From Mesorhizobium mediterraneum (GTDB lineage Bacteria > Pseudomonadota > Alphaproteobacteria > Rhizobiales > Rhizobiaceae), in the NCBI RefSeq assembly GCF_002284565.1, contig NZ_NPKI01000027.1, positions 1-64,000 on the forward strand: a stretch of 64,000 nucleotides of DNA, in the 5' to 3' direction. The stretch's first letter is position 1. The number at the start of each line of letters is the position of its first letter. The notes beneath the pieces are model-generated. The model worked only from the letters and a program-made list of their open reading frames with translations. It ran no database searches and had not been told where the DNA came from. This document shows positions 45,255 through 53,808 of the stretch, one piece after another. Both the position numbers and the translations under genes were made by a program.

Positions 45255-45683
45255 TTAGTTGGTCACGACGATCCGTGTGTTGCGGAAGCCGGCTTGCCGC
45301 ACCATCGAATAGAAGGCGGCGGCATTGGAGGGATGCAGCCGCACGCAGCCATGCGACGCCGGGCGCCCGAGAGACTTCACCGCTCCCGTGCCATGGATGG
45401 CATAGCCGCCGCGGTAGAATACCGAATGAGGCATCGGCGACATGTCGTATTTGCGCGAATACCACATCCGTGCCGTTCGTTGCGGCCGGTAGGTGCCGCG
45501 CGGCGTGATATAACCTTGGCGCGCCGTGGATACGCGCCATCGGTAAACCGCCTGACCGTATCTTACAGTCATCGTCTGCGATGACACGTCGATCCTTGCA
45601 ACCAGCTTGGCTGCCCAGCCCTCGACCGAAGAACCGAACAGCATTGTTGCCAGTAACGCTACCATGAGAACGGTCTTTTTCAT
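45255..45683 (-). CDS. L,D-transpeptidase (YkuD domain)
   Basis: 142 residues from the MKKTVLMVALL signal peptide (cleavage near WAA-KL). The YkuD catalytic motif is complete: IHGTG at 96-100 and SHGCVRL at 110-116 with Cys113 as nucleophile. The enzyme forms 3-3 cross-links or attaches proteins to peptidoglycan in the periplasm. It is a minimal form with no extra binding domain and stands alone on this strand. Confidence 0.92.
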   Translation of the reverse strand: MKKTVLMVALLATMLFGSSVEGWAAKLVARIDVSSQTMTVRYGQAVYRWRVSTARQGYITPRGTYRPQRTARMWYSRKYDMSPMPHSVFYRGGYAIHGTGAVKSLGRPASHGCVRLHPSNAAAFYSMVRQAGFRNTRIVVTN

Positions 45684-45900
45684 GCGATCAAACCCCTTTG
45701 ATTGCCCTTGCCTGCCTGCCTTCATGCTATTCTTCTTCTTTTGGCAAGTGAATGAGGTAACCACACACCTCTAACGAAATCACCAATCCAAAGCAGCGAA
45801 TTTGAACGATTTCCCGCGATAGTTGCCGCAACGACACGCAACCAAGGCGCACCCACCAACAGGCTTGCCAAAGGGCGTTGTTGGCTGCTCAATTCGCCGA

Positions 45901-47175
45901 ATGAACGAACTTCTCCTGAAAGCGGTCGATGATCGGATCGACGACCTGGTCGCACTGACCGCCGACCTGATCCGCTTTCCGACCATCAATCCGCCCGGCG
46001 AAGCCTACCGGCCATGCGCCGAATACGTTGGAGCGCGGCTGAAGAAGCGCGGTTTCGACGTCGAATTCATCCGCGCCGAAGGCACGCCCGGCGATACCGA
46101 TCGCTACCCGCGCGTCAATGTCGTCGCCCGCTTCGATGGCCGCTCGCCCGGCGCCTGCGTGCATTTCAACTCGCATATCGACGTGGTCGAAGCCGGCGAC
46201 GGCTGGAGCCTCGATCCCTTCGCCGGCATCGTCAGGGACGGCAAGGTCTATGGCCGCGGCGCCTGCGACATGAAGGGGGGCTTGGCCGCCTCGATCATCG
46301 CCGTCGAAGCCTTCATGGAGGTCTTCCCCGACTTTCCGGGCGCCATCGAAATATCAGGCACGGTCGATGAGGAGTCTGGCGGCTTTGGCGGCGTCGCCCA
46401 TCTGGCCAGGCTCGGCTATTTCTCCAAGCCGAAGGTCGATCACGTCATAATCCCCGAGCCGTTGAACAAGGATCGCATCTGCCTTGGCCATCGCGGGGTG
46501 TGGTGGGCGGAGATCGAAACCAAGGGCGAGATCGCCCACGGCTCGATGCCGTTCCTCGGTGATAATGCGGTGCGCCATATGGGCGCCGTGCTGGGGGCTT
46601 TCGAGGACGAGCTGTTCCCGGCGCTCGACCGCAAGGTGACAAGCATGCCGGTCGTGCCCGACGGCGCAAAGCGCTCGACCATGAACATCAACTCGATCCA
46701 TGGCGGCCAGACGGAGGATTTCCGGCCCGGCCTGCCCTCGCCCAACGTGCCCGATTCCTGCCGGCTGACCATCGACCGCCGCTTCCTGCTCGAAGAGGAT
46801 TTGGGCACGGTCAAAAGCGAGGTGACCAATATCCTCGACCGGCTGAAGCGCGAGCGGAAAAAATTCGACTACGAAATCCGCGACCTGATGGAGGTGCTGC
46901 CGCTGATGACCGAGCGCGATGCGCCGGTGGTCAAGGCGGTGGCGCAAGGCATCATGGAGATATTCGACCGCGAGCCCGACTACGTCATTTCGCCCGGCAC
47001 TTACGACCAGAAGCACATTGCCCGCATCGGCCACATCTACGACTGCATCGCCTATGGCCCGGGCATTCTCGACCTCGCCCATAGGCCCGACGAATGGGTC
47101 GGGATATCGGACATGGTCGAATCGGCCAAGGTGATGGCGATCGGGCTGAACATACTGCTCAGGAGCGCACGGTAA
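45901..47175 (+). CDS. M20-family metallopeptidase/deacylase (ArgE/DapE-like)
   Basis: 424 residues; the frame opens 26 codons earlier, but MNELLLKAVDDRIDD is the natural N terminus. Zinc-site motifs of M20 enzymes: HFNSHIDVV near residue 97, GRGACDMKGGLAA near 118 and GTVDEESGG near 151; a dimerisation domain lies around 195-305. It removes an N-acyl or peptide group from an amino acid in the cytoplasm. A Dpp-type transporter starts 164 bp downstream, which suggests uptake and hydrolysis of a peptide-like compound. ArgE and DapE themselves are not claimed. Confidence 0.88.
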   Translation: MNELLLKAVDDRIDDLVALTADLIRFPTINPPGEAYRPCAEYVGARLKKRGFDVEFIRAEGTPGDTDRYPRVNVVARFDGRSPGACVHFNSHIDVVEAGDGWSLDPFAGIVRDGKVYGRGACDMKGGLAASIIAVEAFMEVFPDFPGAIEISGTVDEESGGFGGVAHLARLGYFSKPKVDHVIIPEPLNKDRICLGHRGVWWAEIETKGEIAHGSMPFLGDNAVRHMGAVLGAFEDELFPALDRKVTSMPVVPDGAKRSTMNINSIHGGQTEDFRPGLPSPNVPDSCRLTIDRRFLLEEDLGTVKSEVTNILDRLKRERKKFDYEIRDLMEVLPLMTERDAPVVKAVAQGIMEIFDREPDYVISPGTYDQKHIARIGHIYDCIAYGPGILDLAHRPDEWVGISDMVESAKVMAIGLNILLRSAR

Positions 47176-47339
47176 TCCGGCAGCGACGGGGCAAGCTTCA
47201 ATTGCTGAGTCGGCGGCTAACGGAAAAACATTCCTGCTGGCGCTGCCGGAAAGCACGAAACGCAATTTACTCCTCGGCGAAATCACGCTTCTATCCACCG
47301 GGTTTTGAACATTTTTTTGAGCATATCGGGAGCTGCACG

Positions 47340-48818
47340 ATGAAATTGTGGAAAACCATTCTCACCGCTGCGGGCCTGATTCTGGCCGCCGGAACATCGG
47401 CATTTGCCGCGCGGACCGATCTGGTCATCGGCATTCCGCTCGAACCCCCACATCTCGATCCGACCGCGGGTGCCGCGGCGGCGATCGATGAAGTGCTTTA
47501 CGCCAACGTGTTCGAGGGGTTGACCCGCATCGGCCCGAACGGCGAGGTGCTGCCGGATCTCGCCGACAGCTGGACCATTTCCGATGACGGCAAGGCCTAC
47601 ACCTTCAAGCTCCACACCGGCGTGAAATTCCATGACGGCACCGATTTCAACGCCGACGACGTGAAATTCTCGCTCGACCGCGCCCGTGCCGACAACTCCG
47701 TCAACGCGCAGAAGGGCCTGTTCGCCGCCATCGATACGGTCGAGGTGGTCGATCCGACGACGGTCAAGATCGCGCTGAAGAACCCGCAAAGTTCCTTCCT
47801 CTACAATATGGGTTGGGGCGACGCGGTCATCGTCGCGCCTGAGACAGCCGACACCAACAAGGAAAAGCCTGTCGGCACCGGGCCGTTCAAGTTCCAGAGC
47901 TGGGCCAAGGGCTCCTCGATCACGCTGATCAAATCCGACACTTACTGGGGTGCCCCGGTTGCTCTCGACAAAGCCGAATTCCGTATCGTCACGGATGCCG
48001 CAGCCGCCGTGCCGGCGCTGCTTTCCGGCGATGTTCAGGCCTTCCCTTTCTTCGATCCCGACAGCGTCGCGCAGATCCAGGGCGACCCGCGCTTCAAGGT
48101 GGTGATCGGCGCGACCGAGGGTGAGACCATCCTTTCGATGAACAACAAGAAGTCGCCTTTCGACAAGCTGCAGGTCAGGCAGGCGATTTCGTTTGCGCTC
48201 GACCGCAAGGCGATCATCGACGGCGCCTCGGCCGGCCTTGGCGTGCCGATCGGCTCGCACATGTCGCCCGCCACCAAGGCCTATGTCGACCTCACCGGCC
48301 TCTATCCGCACAATGTCGACAAGGCCAGGGAACTGCTGAAGGAAGCCGGCCTGGAGAGCGGCTTCAAGGCGACGCTGAAACTGCCGCCGCCTTCCTATGC
48401 GCGGCTTGGCGGCGAGATCATCGCGTCGCAGCTTCGCGACATCGGCATCGATCTGGAAATCGTGCCCGTGGAATGGGCGCAGTGGTTGGACCAGGTGTTC
48501 ACCAAAAAGGACTACGACCTGACCATCGTCTCCCACACCGAGCCCAATGACATCGATATCTATTCGCGCAAGGATTATTACTTCAACTACGACAATCCGA
48601 CCTTCGACAAGATCATCGCCGATCTGAACCTCACCTCCGATGAGGCCAAGCGCATGACGCTGCTCGGCGAGGCGCAGAAGATACTGGCCGACGACGCCGT
48701 GGTCGGCTTCCTCTACGAACTACCGAAAGCCGGCGTCTGGGACGCCAAGCTCGAGGGTTTTTGGGAAAACGCGCCGATCCAGGCCAACGATCTGACCAAG
48801 GTGAAGTGGACGGAATGA
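47340..48818 (+). CDS. peptide/nickel-type ABC transporter substrate-binding protein
   Basis: 492 residues with a Sec signal peptide (MKLWKTILTAAGLILAAGTSAFAAR). SBP_bac_5 features: the opening DLVIGIPLEPPHLDP, FKLHTGVKFHDGTDFNADDVKFSLDR near residue 90-115, and LSMNNKKSPFDKLQVRQAISFALDRKAI near residue 265. It binds a peptide or similar ligand in the periplasm for the permeases downstream. A perfect long inverted repeat separates it from them, unusual inside such an operon. Confidence 0.92.
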   Translation: MKLWKTILTAAGLILAAGTSAFAARTDLVIGIPLEPPHLDPTAGAAAAIDEVLYANVFEGLTRIGPNGEVLPDLADSWTISDDGKAYTFKLHTGVKFHDGTDFNADDVKFSLDRARADNSVNAQKGLFAAIDTVEVVDPTTVKIALKNPQSSFLYNMGWGDAVIVAPETADTNKEKPVGTGPFKFQSWAKGSSITLIKSDTYWGAPVALDKAEFRIVTDAAAAVPALLSGDVQAFPFFDPDSVAQIQGDPRFKVVIGATEGETILSMNNKKSPFDKLQVRQAISFALDRKAIIDGASAGLGVPIGSHMSPATKAYVDLTGLYPHNVDKARELLKEAGLESGFKATLKLPPPSYARLGGEIIASQLRDIGIDLEIVPVEWAQWLDQVFTKKDYDLTIVSHTEPNDIDIYSRKDYYFNYDNPTFDKIIADLNLTSDEAKRMTLLGEAQKILADDAVVGFLYELPKAGVWDAKLEGFWENAPIQANDLTKVKWTE

Positions 48819-48856
48819 GGCAGCTGACAGAAAGGCGAAACTTGCACTCCGTCGCA

Positions 48857-49011
48857 CCCCCCTCTGTCCTGCCGGACATCTCCCCCTCAAGGGGGGAGAT
48901 CGAGCCCTCATCGCGGCTTTCGCTAACCATCAGCGTTGCAAGGCCAGCGCCGGCATGGAAACTGCCAATCTCCCCCCTTGAGGGGGAGATGTCCGGCAGG
49001 ACAGAGGGGGG
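48857..49011. repeat. perfect 44-bp inverted repeat between binding protein and permease genes
   Basis: The left arm 48857-48900 and right arm 48968-49011 are exact reverse complements over 44 bp, separated by 67 bp. Each arm itself contains a nested hairpin (CTCCCCCTCAAGGGGGGAG), and the outer part shares CCCCTCTGTCCTGCCGGACA with the hairpin at 20221-20254. It is a palindromic intergenic element. In RNA it would form a very stable stem, likely lowering permease expression relative to the binding protein. Confidence 0.9.
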
Positions 49012-49056
49012 TCCGGCGCGACAGCCCGACCGCTCGATCGCTTCCGTTCCGCCCCC

Positions 49057-50004
49057 ATGACCGCCTATCTCCTCAAGCGTCTTGCCATCGCCCTCATCAC
49101 GCTGGTTCTGGCCTCCATGGTGGTCTTCGCCGTGCTGGAGATCATTCCCGGCGACCCGGCGCGGCTGATGCTTGGCATGAACGCCAGCGCCGACCAAGTC
49201 GATTTGCTGCGCAACCAGATGGGTCTCAACGCGCCCCTTGCCTCGCGCTATCTGCACTGGGCCGGTGGCTTGCTGAGCCTCGATTTCGGCCGTTCCTACA
49301 CCTATTCGGTGCCGGTCATCGATCTGGTCCGCGAGCGCGTCGTTGTCTCCCTGCCGCTGGCGCTGATCGCGCTGGCGCTGTCCACTATCATTGCCATTCC
49401 GGTCGGGCTGTTTTCCGCCGGCCGGCACGGACGGGCCGGGGACACGATTGCGATGGGTGCCGCCCAGCTTGGCGTCGCCGTGCCGAACTTCTGGTTTGCG
49501 CTGATGCTGATCTACCTGTTTGCCGTCTGGCTGCGGCTGGTGCCGGCGGGTGGCTTTCCGGGGTGGAGCGCGGGCGTCTGGCCAGCACTGAAATCGCTGT
49601 TCCTGCCGGCGATCGCGCTCGCCCTGCCGCAAGCGGCGATCCTCGCCCGCGTCACCCGCTCGGCGCTGATCGAAGTGCTGAACGAGGACTATATCCGCAC
49701 CGCCCGCGCCAAGGGCCTGCCCTATCGCGCGGTGCTTTGGCGGCACGCGCTGCGCAACGCCATGATCCCGGTGCTGACCATTCTCGGCCTGCAATTCGCC
49801 TTTCTGCTCGCCGGCACCATCATCATCGAGAACGTCTTTTACCTGCCGGGCCTTGGCCGGCTGGTGTTCCAGGCGATCACCCAGCGCGACCTGATCGTCG
49901 TCGAAAGCGTCGTCATGCTGCTGGTCGCCGCCGTCATCGCCGTCAACCTGCTTGTCGATCTCTCCTATGCGGTCGTCGATCCGCGCCTGAGAAGCCGCCA
50001 ATGA
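49057..50004 (+). CDS. DppB/OppB-type ABC permease
   Basis: 315 residues with about six membrane helices. N-terminal YLLKRLAIALITLVLASMVVFAVLEIIPGDPA is the family start; the EAA-like loop ARAKGLPYRAVLWRHALRNAMIPVLT lies near residues 217-242. It pairs with the next permease, whose ATG overlaps its stop (ATGA). It forms half of the inner-membrane channel. The ATG follows the 44-bp inverted repeat by 45 bp. Confidence 0.92.
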   Translation: MTAYLLKRLAIALITLVLASMVVFAVLEIIPGDPARLMLGMNASADQVDLLRNQMGLNAPLASRYLHWAGGLLSLDFGRSYTYSVPVIDLVRERVVVSLPLALIALALSTIIAIPVGLFSAGRHGRAGDTIAMGAAQLGVAVPNFWFALMLIYLFAVWLRLVPAGGFPGWSAGVWPALKSLFLPAIALALPQAAILARVTRSALIEVLNEDYIRTARAKGLPYRAVLWRHALRNAMIPVLTILGLQFAFLLAGTIIIENVFYLPGLGRLVFQAITQRDLIVVESVVMLLVAAVIAVNLLVDLSYAVVDPRLRSRQ

Positions 50005-50870
50005 CGCTGCGCTTCGACATCCCGGAAGAAAATTTTGCCGACATCCTGGCCAAGGCCTTCACCAACCGCTCGTTTCTCGCCGGCTTCGTCATCACCGCAC
50101 TGGTGGCAGTGATTGCCATCGTCTCGTTTTTCTGGACGCCTTTTGACGTCACCAGGCTGATCATCGCCGACAAGACCCAGGCACCCTCGCCGGCGCACTG
50201 GTTCGGCACCGACCATTTCGGCCGCGACATTCTTTCCATGATCATGGTCGGCGCCCGCAATTCGATCGCCGTGGCGTTGGTGGCGGTCGGCATTGGCATG
50301 GGCATCGGCGTGCCGCTCGGCGCCTTTGCCGCGGCGCGCGGCGGCATCGTCGACGAAGCGGTGATGCGGCTGAATGATCTCGTCTTCGCCTTCCCTGCCC
50401 TGCTCTCGGCGATCATGATCACCGCCATTTTCGGGCCGGGCGCGCTCAACGCCATCATCGCCATCGGCATCTTCAACATCCCGGTCTTTGCCCGCGTCGC
50501 CCGGGCCGGTGCGCTGGCGATCTGGCCGCGCGAATTCATCCTTGCCGCGCGCGCCGCCGGCAAAGGCAAAACGCTGATCACGCTGGAACATGTGCTGCCC
50601 AACATCGTCACATTGCTCCTGGTTCAAGGCACCATCCAGTTCGCGCTCGGCATCCTGGCCGAAGCCGGGCTTTCCTATGTCGGGCTGGGCACACAGCCGC
50701 CAATGCCGAGTTGGGGGCGGATGCTGTTCGATGCGCAGACCCGCATGGTGGCGGCGCCGTGGATGGCGATCTTTCCAGGCATGGCGATCGTCGTCACCGT
50801 GCTTGGCCTGAACCTGCTCGGCGACGGTATTGCCGACATCCTCGATCCCAAATCGCGGCGGCAGCGATGA
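50001..50870 (+). CDS. DppC/OppC-type ABC permease
   Basis: 289 residues, starting inside the previous gene's stop (ATGA overlap). FGTDHFGRDILSMIMVGARNS near residue 68 and ARAAGKGKTLITLEHVLPNI near residue 177 are DppC/OppC signatures, with six membrane helices. It completes the channel with the preceding permease. Its own stop overlaps the start of the ATPase gene by four bases, so all three are translationally coupled. Confidence 0.92.
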   Translation: MTLRFDIPEENFADILAKAFTNRSFLAGFVITALVAVIAIVSFFWTPFDVTRLIIADKTQAPSPAHWFGTDHFGRDILSMIMVGARNSIAVALVAVGIGMGIGVPLGAFAAARGGIVDEAVMRLNDLVFAFPALLSAIMITAIFGPGALNAIIAIGIFNIPVFARVARAGALAIWPREFILAARAAGKGKTLITLEHVLPNIVTLLLVQGTIQFALGILAEAGLSYVGLGTQPPMPSWGRMLFDAQTRMVAAPWMAIFPGMAIVVTVLGLNLLGDGIADILDPKSRRQR

Positions 50871-52510
50871 GCTTGCTCGAAATCGAGAAACTGTCGCTGA
50901 GCATCGGCAACACACCGATCCTGAGGGATGTCGAGCTCTCCGTCGCGCCCGGCGAGGTGATGGGGCTGGTCGGCGAATCCGGCTCGGGCAAGTCGATAAC
51001 GGCGCTGACGGTGATGCAGCTTCTGCCCTGGGCGGCGCGCGCCACGGGGCGCGTCACCTTCGACGGCATCGACATCCTTGCGGCCAGCGAAGACCAGATG
51101 TGCGCGCTGCGCGGCGACGATATCGGCATGGTTTTCCAGGAGCCGATGACGGCACTGAATCCGGTCAAGACCATTGGCGAGCAAGTCGCCGAAGGCATCC
51201 GCTGGCACACCAGGGCAAGCCGAGCCGACGCCGAGGACCACGCGCGAAAAATGCTCGACCGGGTCGGCCTGCCGGCGGCGCAGTTTCCTTTGTCACGCTA
51301 TCCGCACGAGCTTTCCGGCGGCCAGCGCCAGCGCGTCGTCATCGCCATTGCCTGCGCGCTGAAACCCAAGCTGCTGATCGCCGACGAGCCGACGACGGCG
51401 CTCGACGTCGTGCTGCAGGCGCAGATCCTCGACCTGTTGCGCGACCTGGTCGCGGAAAACCGCATGGGCCTGCTCTTGATCTCGCACGACCTTGCGGTGG
51501 TGACCGAGATGGCGGATCGCATCACCATCCTGCGCCATGGCGAAGTGATGGAGGCCGGCGACACGGCGCGCACTTTGTCGGAGCAGCTTCATCCCTACAC
51601 GCGACAACTGGCGCAGGCCTCTATGCATGTCCCGGCGCGCGCCAGGACACATGAGGTCGGCCTGGACAACCCCCTGCTCCAGGGTGCCAAACCCCTGCTC
51701 CAGGTAGACAGCGTGACGCGGGACTATCCGGGACGTCGAAAATCGCTGCTGAAGCGGGCGGCCCCGATCCGCGCCGTCGACGATGTCTCGTTTTCGATTG
51801 ATCCCGGCCAGTCAGTGGCTCTGGTCGGACGTTCGGGCTGCGGCAAGTCCACGCTTGCCCGCATGGTCCTGGCGCTGGACGGGCCGACATCGGGAACGAT
51901 CCGGTTTCGGGGGCAGGTCATCACCGGCAAGAGCGAGGCTGAGCTCAAGCCGGCGCGCCGCGACATGCAGGTGGTGTTCCAGGACCCTTACGGCTCTTTC
52001 GACCCGCGCCTGAAGGTCGAAAAGCTGGTCGCCGAGCCACTGCACGTCCTGGAGAAGAAGCCGACGAATGCCGAGCGGCGCGAGATGGTGGCAAAGGCCT
52101 TGCACGAGGTCGGCCTCAGCCCACGCGACATGGACAAATATCCCCACGAATTTTCAGGCGGCCAGCGCCAGCGCCTGTCGATCGCCCGCGCTATCATCAC
52201 CCGTCCCAAACTGGTCGTCGCCGACGAGCCGGTCTCGGCCCTCGATGTCTCTATCCGCGCCCAGGTTCTCGACCTGTTCGCCGAGCTCAACCAGAAGCTC
52301 GGCATCGCCTACGTCTTCATCACTCACGATCTGACCGTCGCCCGCGCCATCACCGACGCGGTGATGGTCATGCACGACGGCAAGATCGTCGAGCGCGGCA
52401 GGACGAGCGAGGTTCTCGACCATCCGCAGTCCGAAGCCGCCAAGGCGCTGGTCGCTGCCGCTCCGGACCTGCACCGGGCAATAGCGCGCCGGTTACACGA
52501 ACAAGGGTGA
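50867..52510 (+). CDS. fused DppD-DppF-type ABC ATPase
   Basis: 547 residues with two full ABC modules. Module one: Walker A GESGSGKS near residue 37-44, signature LSGGQRQRVVIAIA, Walker B LLIADEPTTALD. Module two: Walker A GRSGCGKST near residue 324-332, signature FSGGQRQRLSIARA, Walker B LVVADEPVSALD. This two-in-one form is common for peptide, glutathione or opine importers (GsiA-like). It powers the upstream permeases. The ligand remains unknown; the nearby M20 deacylase hints at an acylated amino acid or peptide. Confidence 0.93.
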   Translation: MSLLEIEKLSLSIGNTPILRDVELSVAPGEVMGLVGESGSGKSITALTVMQLLPWAARATGRVTFDGIDILAASEDQMCALRGDDIGMVFQEPMTALNPVKTIGEQVAEGIRWHTRASRADAEDHARKMLDRVGLPAAQFPLSRYPHELSGGQRQRVVIAIACALKPKLLIADEPTTALDVVLQAQILDLLRDLVAENRMGLLLISHDLAVVTEMADRITILRHGEVMEAGDTARTLSEQLHPYTRQLAQASMHVPARARTHEVGLDNPLLQGAKPLLQVDSVTRDYPGRRKSLLKRAAPIRAVDDVSFSIDPGQSVALVGRSGCGKSTLARMVLALDGPTSGTIRFRGQVITGKSEAELKPARRDMQVVFQDPYGSFDPRLKVEKLVAEPLHVLEKKPTNAERREMVAKALHEVGLSPRDMDKYPHEFSGGQRQRLSIARAIITRPKLVVADEPVSALDVSIRAQVLDLFAELNQKLGIAYVFITHDLTVARAITDAVMVMHDGKIVERGRTSEVLDHPQSEAAKALVAAAPDLHRAIARRLHEQG

Positions 52511-52520
52511 GCGGGCCGCT

Positions 52521-52958
52521 TCAGGCTTGCGTTTGCGGCTTCACCGCATCGGCAGGGCTGATGTCGAGCAGGTCGAGCGTGCGGCGCAAGAGCTTCATCT
52601 CGTTCCCGGCAAGTTGTGAATCGGCCTTGGCGATCTCGGCCATGTGGCGGGCAAGCAGCTTGCGCCGCTCGACGTCGAGGTCACGGAACTGCGCGATGGC
52701 TTGCGAGCTGTTGGTCTCGTAGCCGAACTCGTTGAGATATTCGATGACGCTGTCGATGCTGGCTTCCGGAATGCCGAAGGCTTCCCGGCAGATGCGCCTG
52801 AGCGCGACCATTTCGCTCTCGCTGACCGAGCCGTCGGCGAGAATCATACGAAACAGCATGAGCAGTTCCGCCGACAGCACAGGATCGTCCGCAACCTTGC
52901 GCACGCCGGGGTCGCCGTCGAAGATCAAGCGTATCTGGTCCAGTAAAGCGAATGCCAT
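52521..52958 (-). CDS. TerB-family (tellurite-resistance-like) protein
   Basis: 145 residues from an ATG preceded by AAAGGGA. The all-helical TerB fold is suggested by LLMLFRMILADGSVSESEMVALRRICREAFGI and a second acidic stretch HMAEIAKADSQLAGNEMKLLRRTLDLL; both have the Asp-rich helix typical of metal-sensing TerB proteins. A role in tellurite resistance cannot be assumed. It is convergent with the ATPase gene, 10 bp away, and upstream lies a 580-bp gene-free stretch. Confidence 0.8.
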   Translation of the reverse strand: MAFALLDQIRLIFDGDPGVRKVADDPVLSAELLMLFRMILADGSVSESEMVALRRICREAFGIPEASIDSVIEYLNEFGYETNSSQAIAQFRDLDVERRKLLARHMAEIAKADSQLAGNEMKLLRRTLDLLDISPADAVKPQTQA

Positions 52959-53029
52959 CAGCGTCCCTTTCCGATTCGTCAAATGCATGTCGCTCAAAAG
53001 TGCGCAGCGGTTTTGAGATAACGACATGC

Positions 53030-53068
53030 ATAAAACAAAAGAGCCAAGCGCGTCGCGGCGCGCTTGGC
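53030..53068 (-). terminator. hairpin with T-rich tail on the minus strand, no gene upstream
   Basis: GCCAAGCGCG (53043-53052) pairs with CGCGCTTGGC (53059-53068); on the minus strand it is followed by TCTTTTGTTTT. This looks like a terminator for minus-strand transcription arriving from above 53070, yet no minus-strand gene is supported there. Confidence 0.5.
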
Positions 53069-53164
53069 ATAGGTAGCGCGGAATCGGCCTTGCGCAAACG
53101 GGTCGGCTGGGTTCGAACGGGGCAATCGCTTCAGGTTTTTAATTCGCCTCCTCATCCTTTTCCG

Positions 53165-53330
53165 GGCATTGGCGCTGCCCTTCACCTGCCTGCCGGCATC
53201 CTCTCCCCGTATAGCGACGGGGAGAGGGGCGCTCTCGTCACCGGTTTCGCCAATCACCAGCGTCGCAGGAAGGGCGCCGAAGCTGCGGCCAGCCCCTTCT
53301 CCTGCCCGGCAGGGCGATGAGGGGCGGCGC
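53165..53330. repeat. palindromic intergenic repeat in a 580-bp gene-free stretch
   Basis: The stretch 52959-53538 has no supported gene. It holds a repeat with a perfect hairpin CCTCTCCCCGT / ACGGGGAGAGG (53200-53210 and 53217-53227). A following TTTCGCCAATCACCAGCG segment resembles TTTCGCTAACCATCAGCG inside the 48857-49011 element, so the two are probably related families. The rest of the stretch shows nothing recognisable beyond the hairpin at 53043-53068. Confidence 0.6.
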
Positions 53331-53538
53331 CAAGATCGACAATTGGTGGTCTCCGTCACAATTTGGAAACTATCATCCGTCTCCAGGGATTGCCCTCGTG
53401 ATCGAAAGCGCCGCATCCTTCTGGCCACTCCCCGTCAAGCTGCTGGCTGACCCGGCGAACCCGCTGCGCACGCTGATTGGTGTGTGACGGCGCGCCTGAT
53501 AGTATGCGGTTGTACGAATCATGTTGGAGGAGCCACAC

Positions 53539-53709
53539 ATGAATCTCAGTGCGCCTACGCAGCTTATTTTCATCATATCCCTTGTTATCGCCATTCTCGG
53601 CCTTCTTGCCGCTTTTGGCGTCCTTGCGTTCATTCCCATACCCGCGGTTTGGATTGCCCTCATCGCTTATATCGTGCTTGCCGGTGGCTGCTTGATGCGC
53701 GGCGCTTAA
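53539..53709 (+). CDS. 56-residue membrane protein
   Basis: Starts MNLSAPTQLIF with a GGAGGAG ribosome-binding site 7 bp upstream. Two membrane segments (LIFIISLVIAILGLLAAFGVLAF and VWIALIAYIVLAGGCLM) are joined by a Pro-containing turn IPIPA. It is followed by its own terminator, so it is a free-standing transcription unit. I recall similar tiny double-span proteins in many rhizobia, but no function is known. Confidence 0.78.
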   Translation: MNLSAPTQLIFIISLVIAILGLLAAFGVLAFIPIPAVWIALIAYIVLAGGCLMRGA

Positions 53710-53733
53710 GCACTCAGATCTCAGGCAACTCGG

Positions 53734-53768
53734 AGCGCCCGGCCACAAGCCGGGCGCTTTTGATTTTG
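53734..53768 (+). terminator. Rho-independent terminator after the 56-residue membrane protein gene
   Basis: AGCGCCCGGC (53734-53743) pairs perfectly with GCCGGGCGCT (53749-53758) around a 5-base loop, followed by TTTTGATTTTG. It closes the small monocistronic unit. Confidence 0.85.
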
Positions 53769-53808
53769 AGGGATGGTCTGTTAGACTCCATGGGCGGAAG
53801 GAAAGCTC

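Noticed and set aside
45088..45540. 150-codon minus-strand frame overlapping the L,D-transpeptidase gene
   Set aside because: It overlaps the catalytic part of a complete L,D-transpeptidase gene in another frame and has no features of its own.
48631..50001. 456-codon minus-strand frame opposite the Dpp-type permease
   Set aside because: Overlaps the inverted repeat and a well-supported permease; no domain recognised.
53101..53135. GGGTTCGAACGGGG as a tRNA T-arm
   Set aside because: The arms do not pair (GGG opposite GGG), and no acceptor, D or anticodon stems fit around it.
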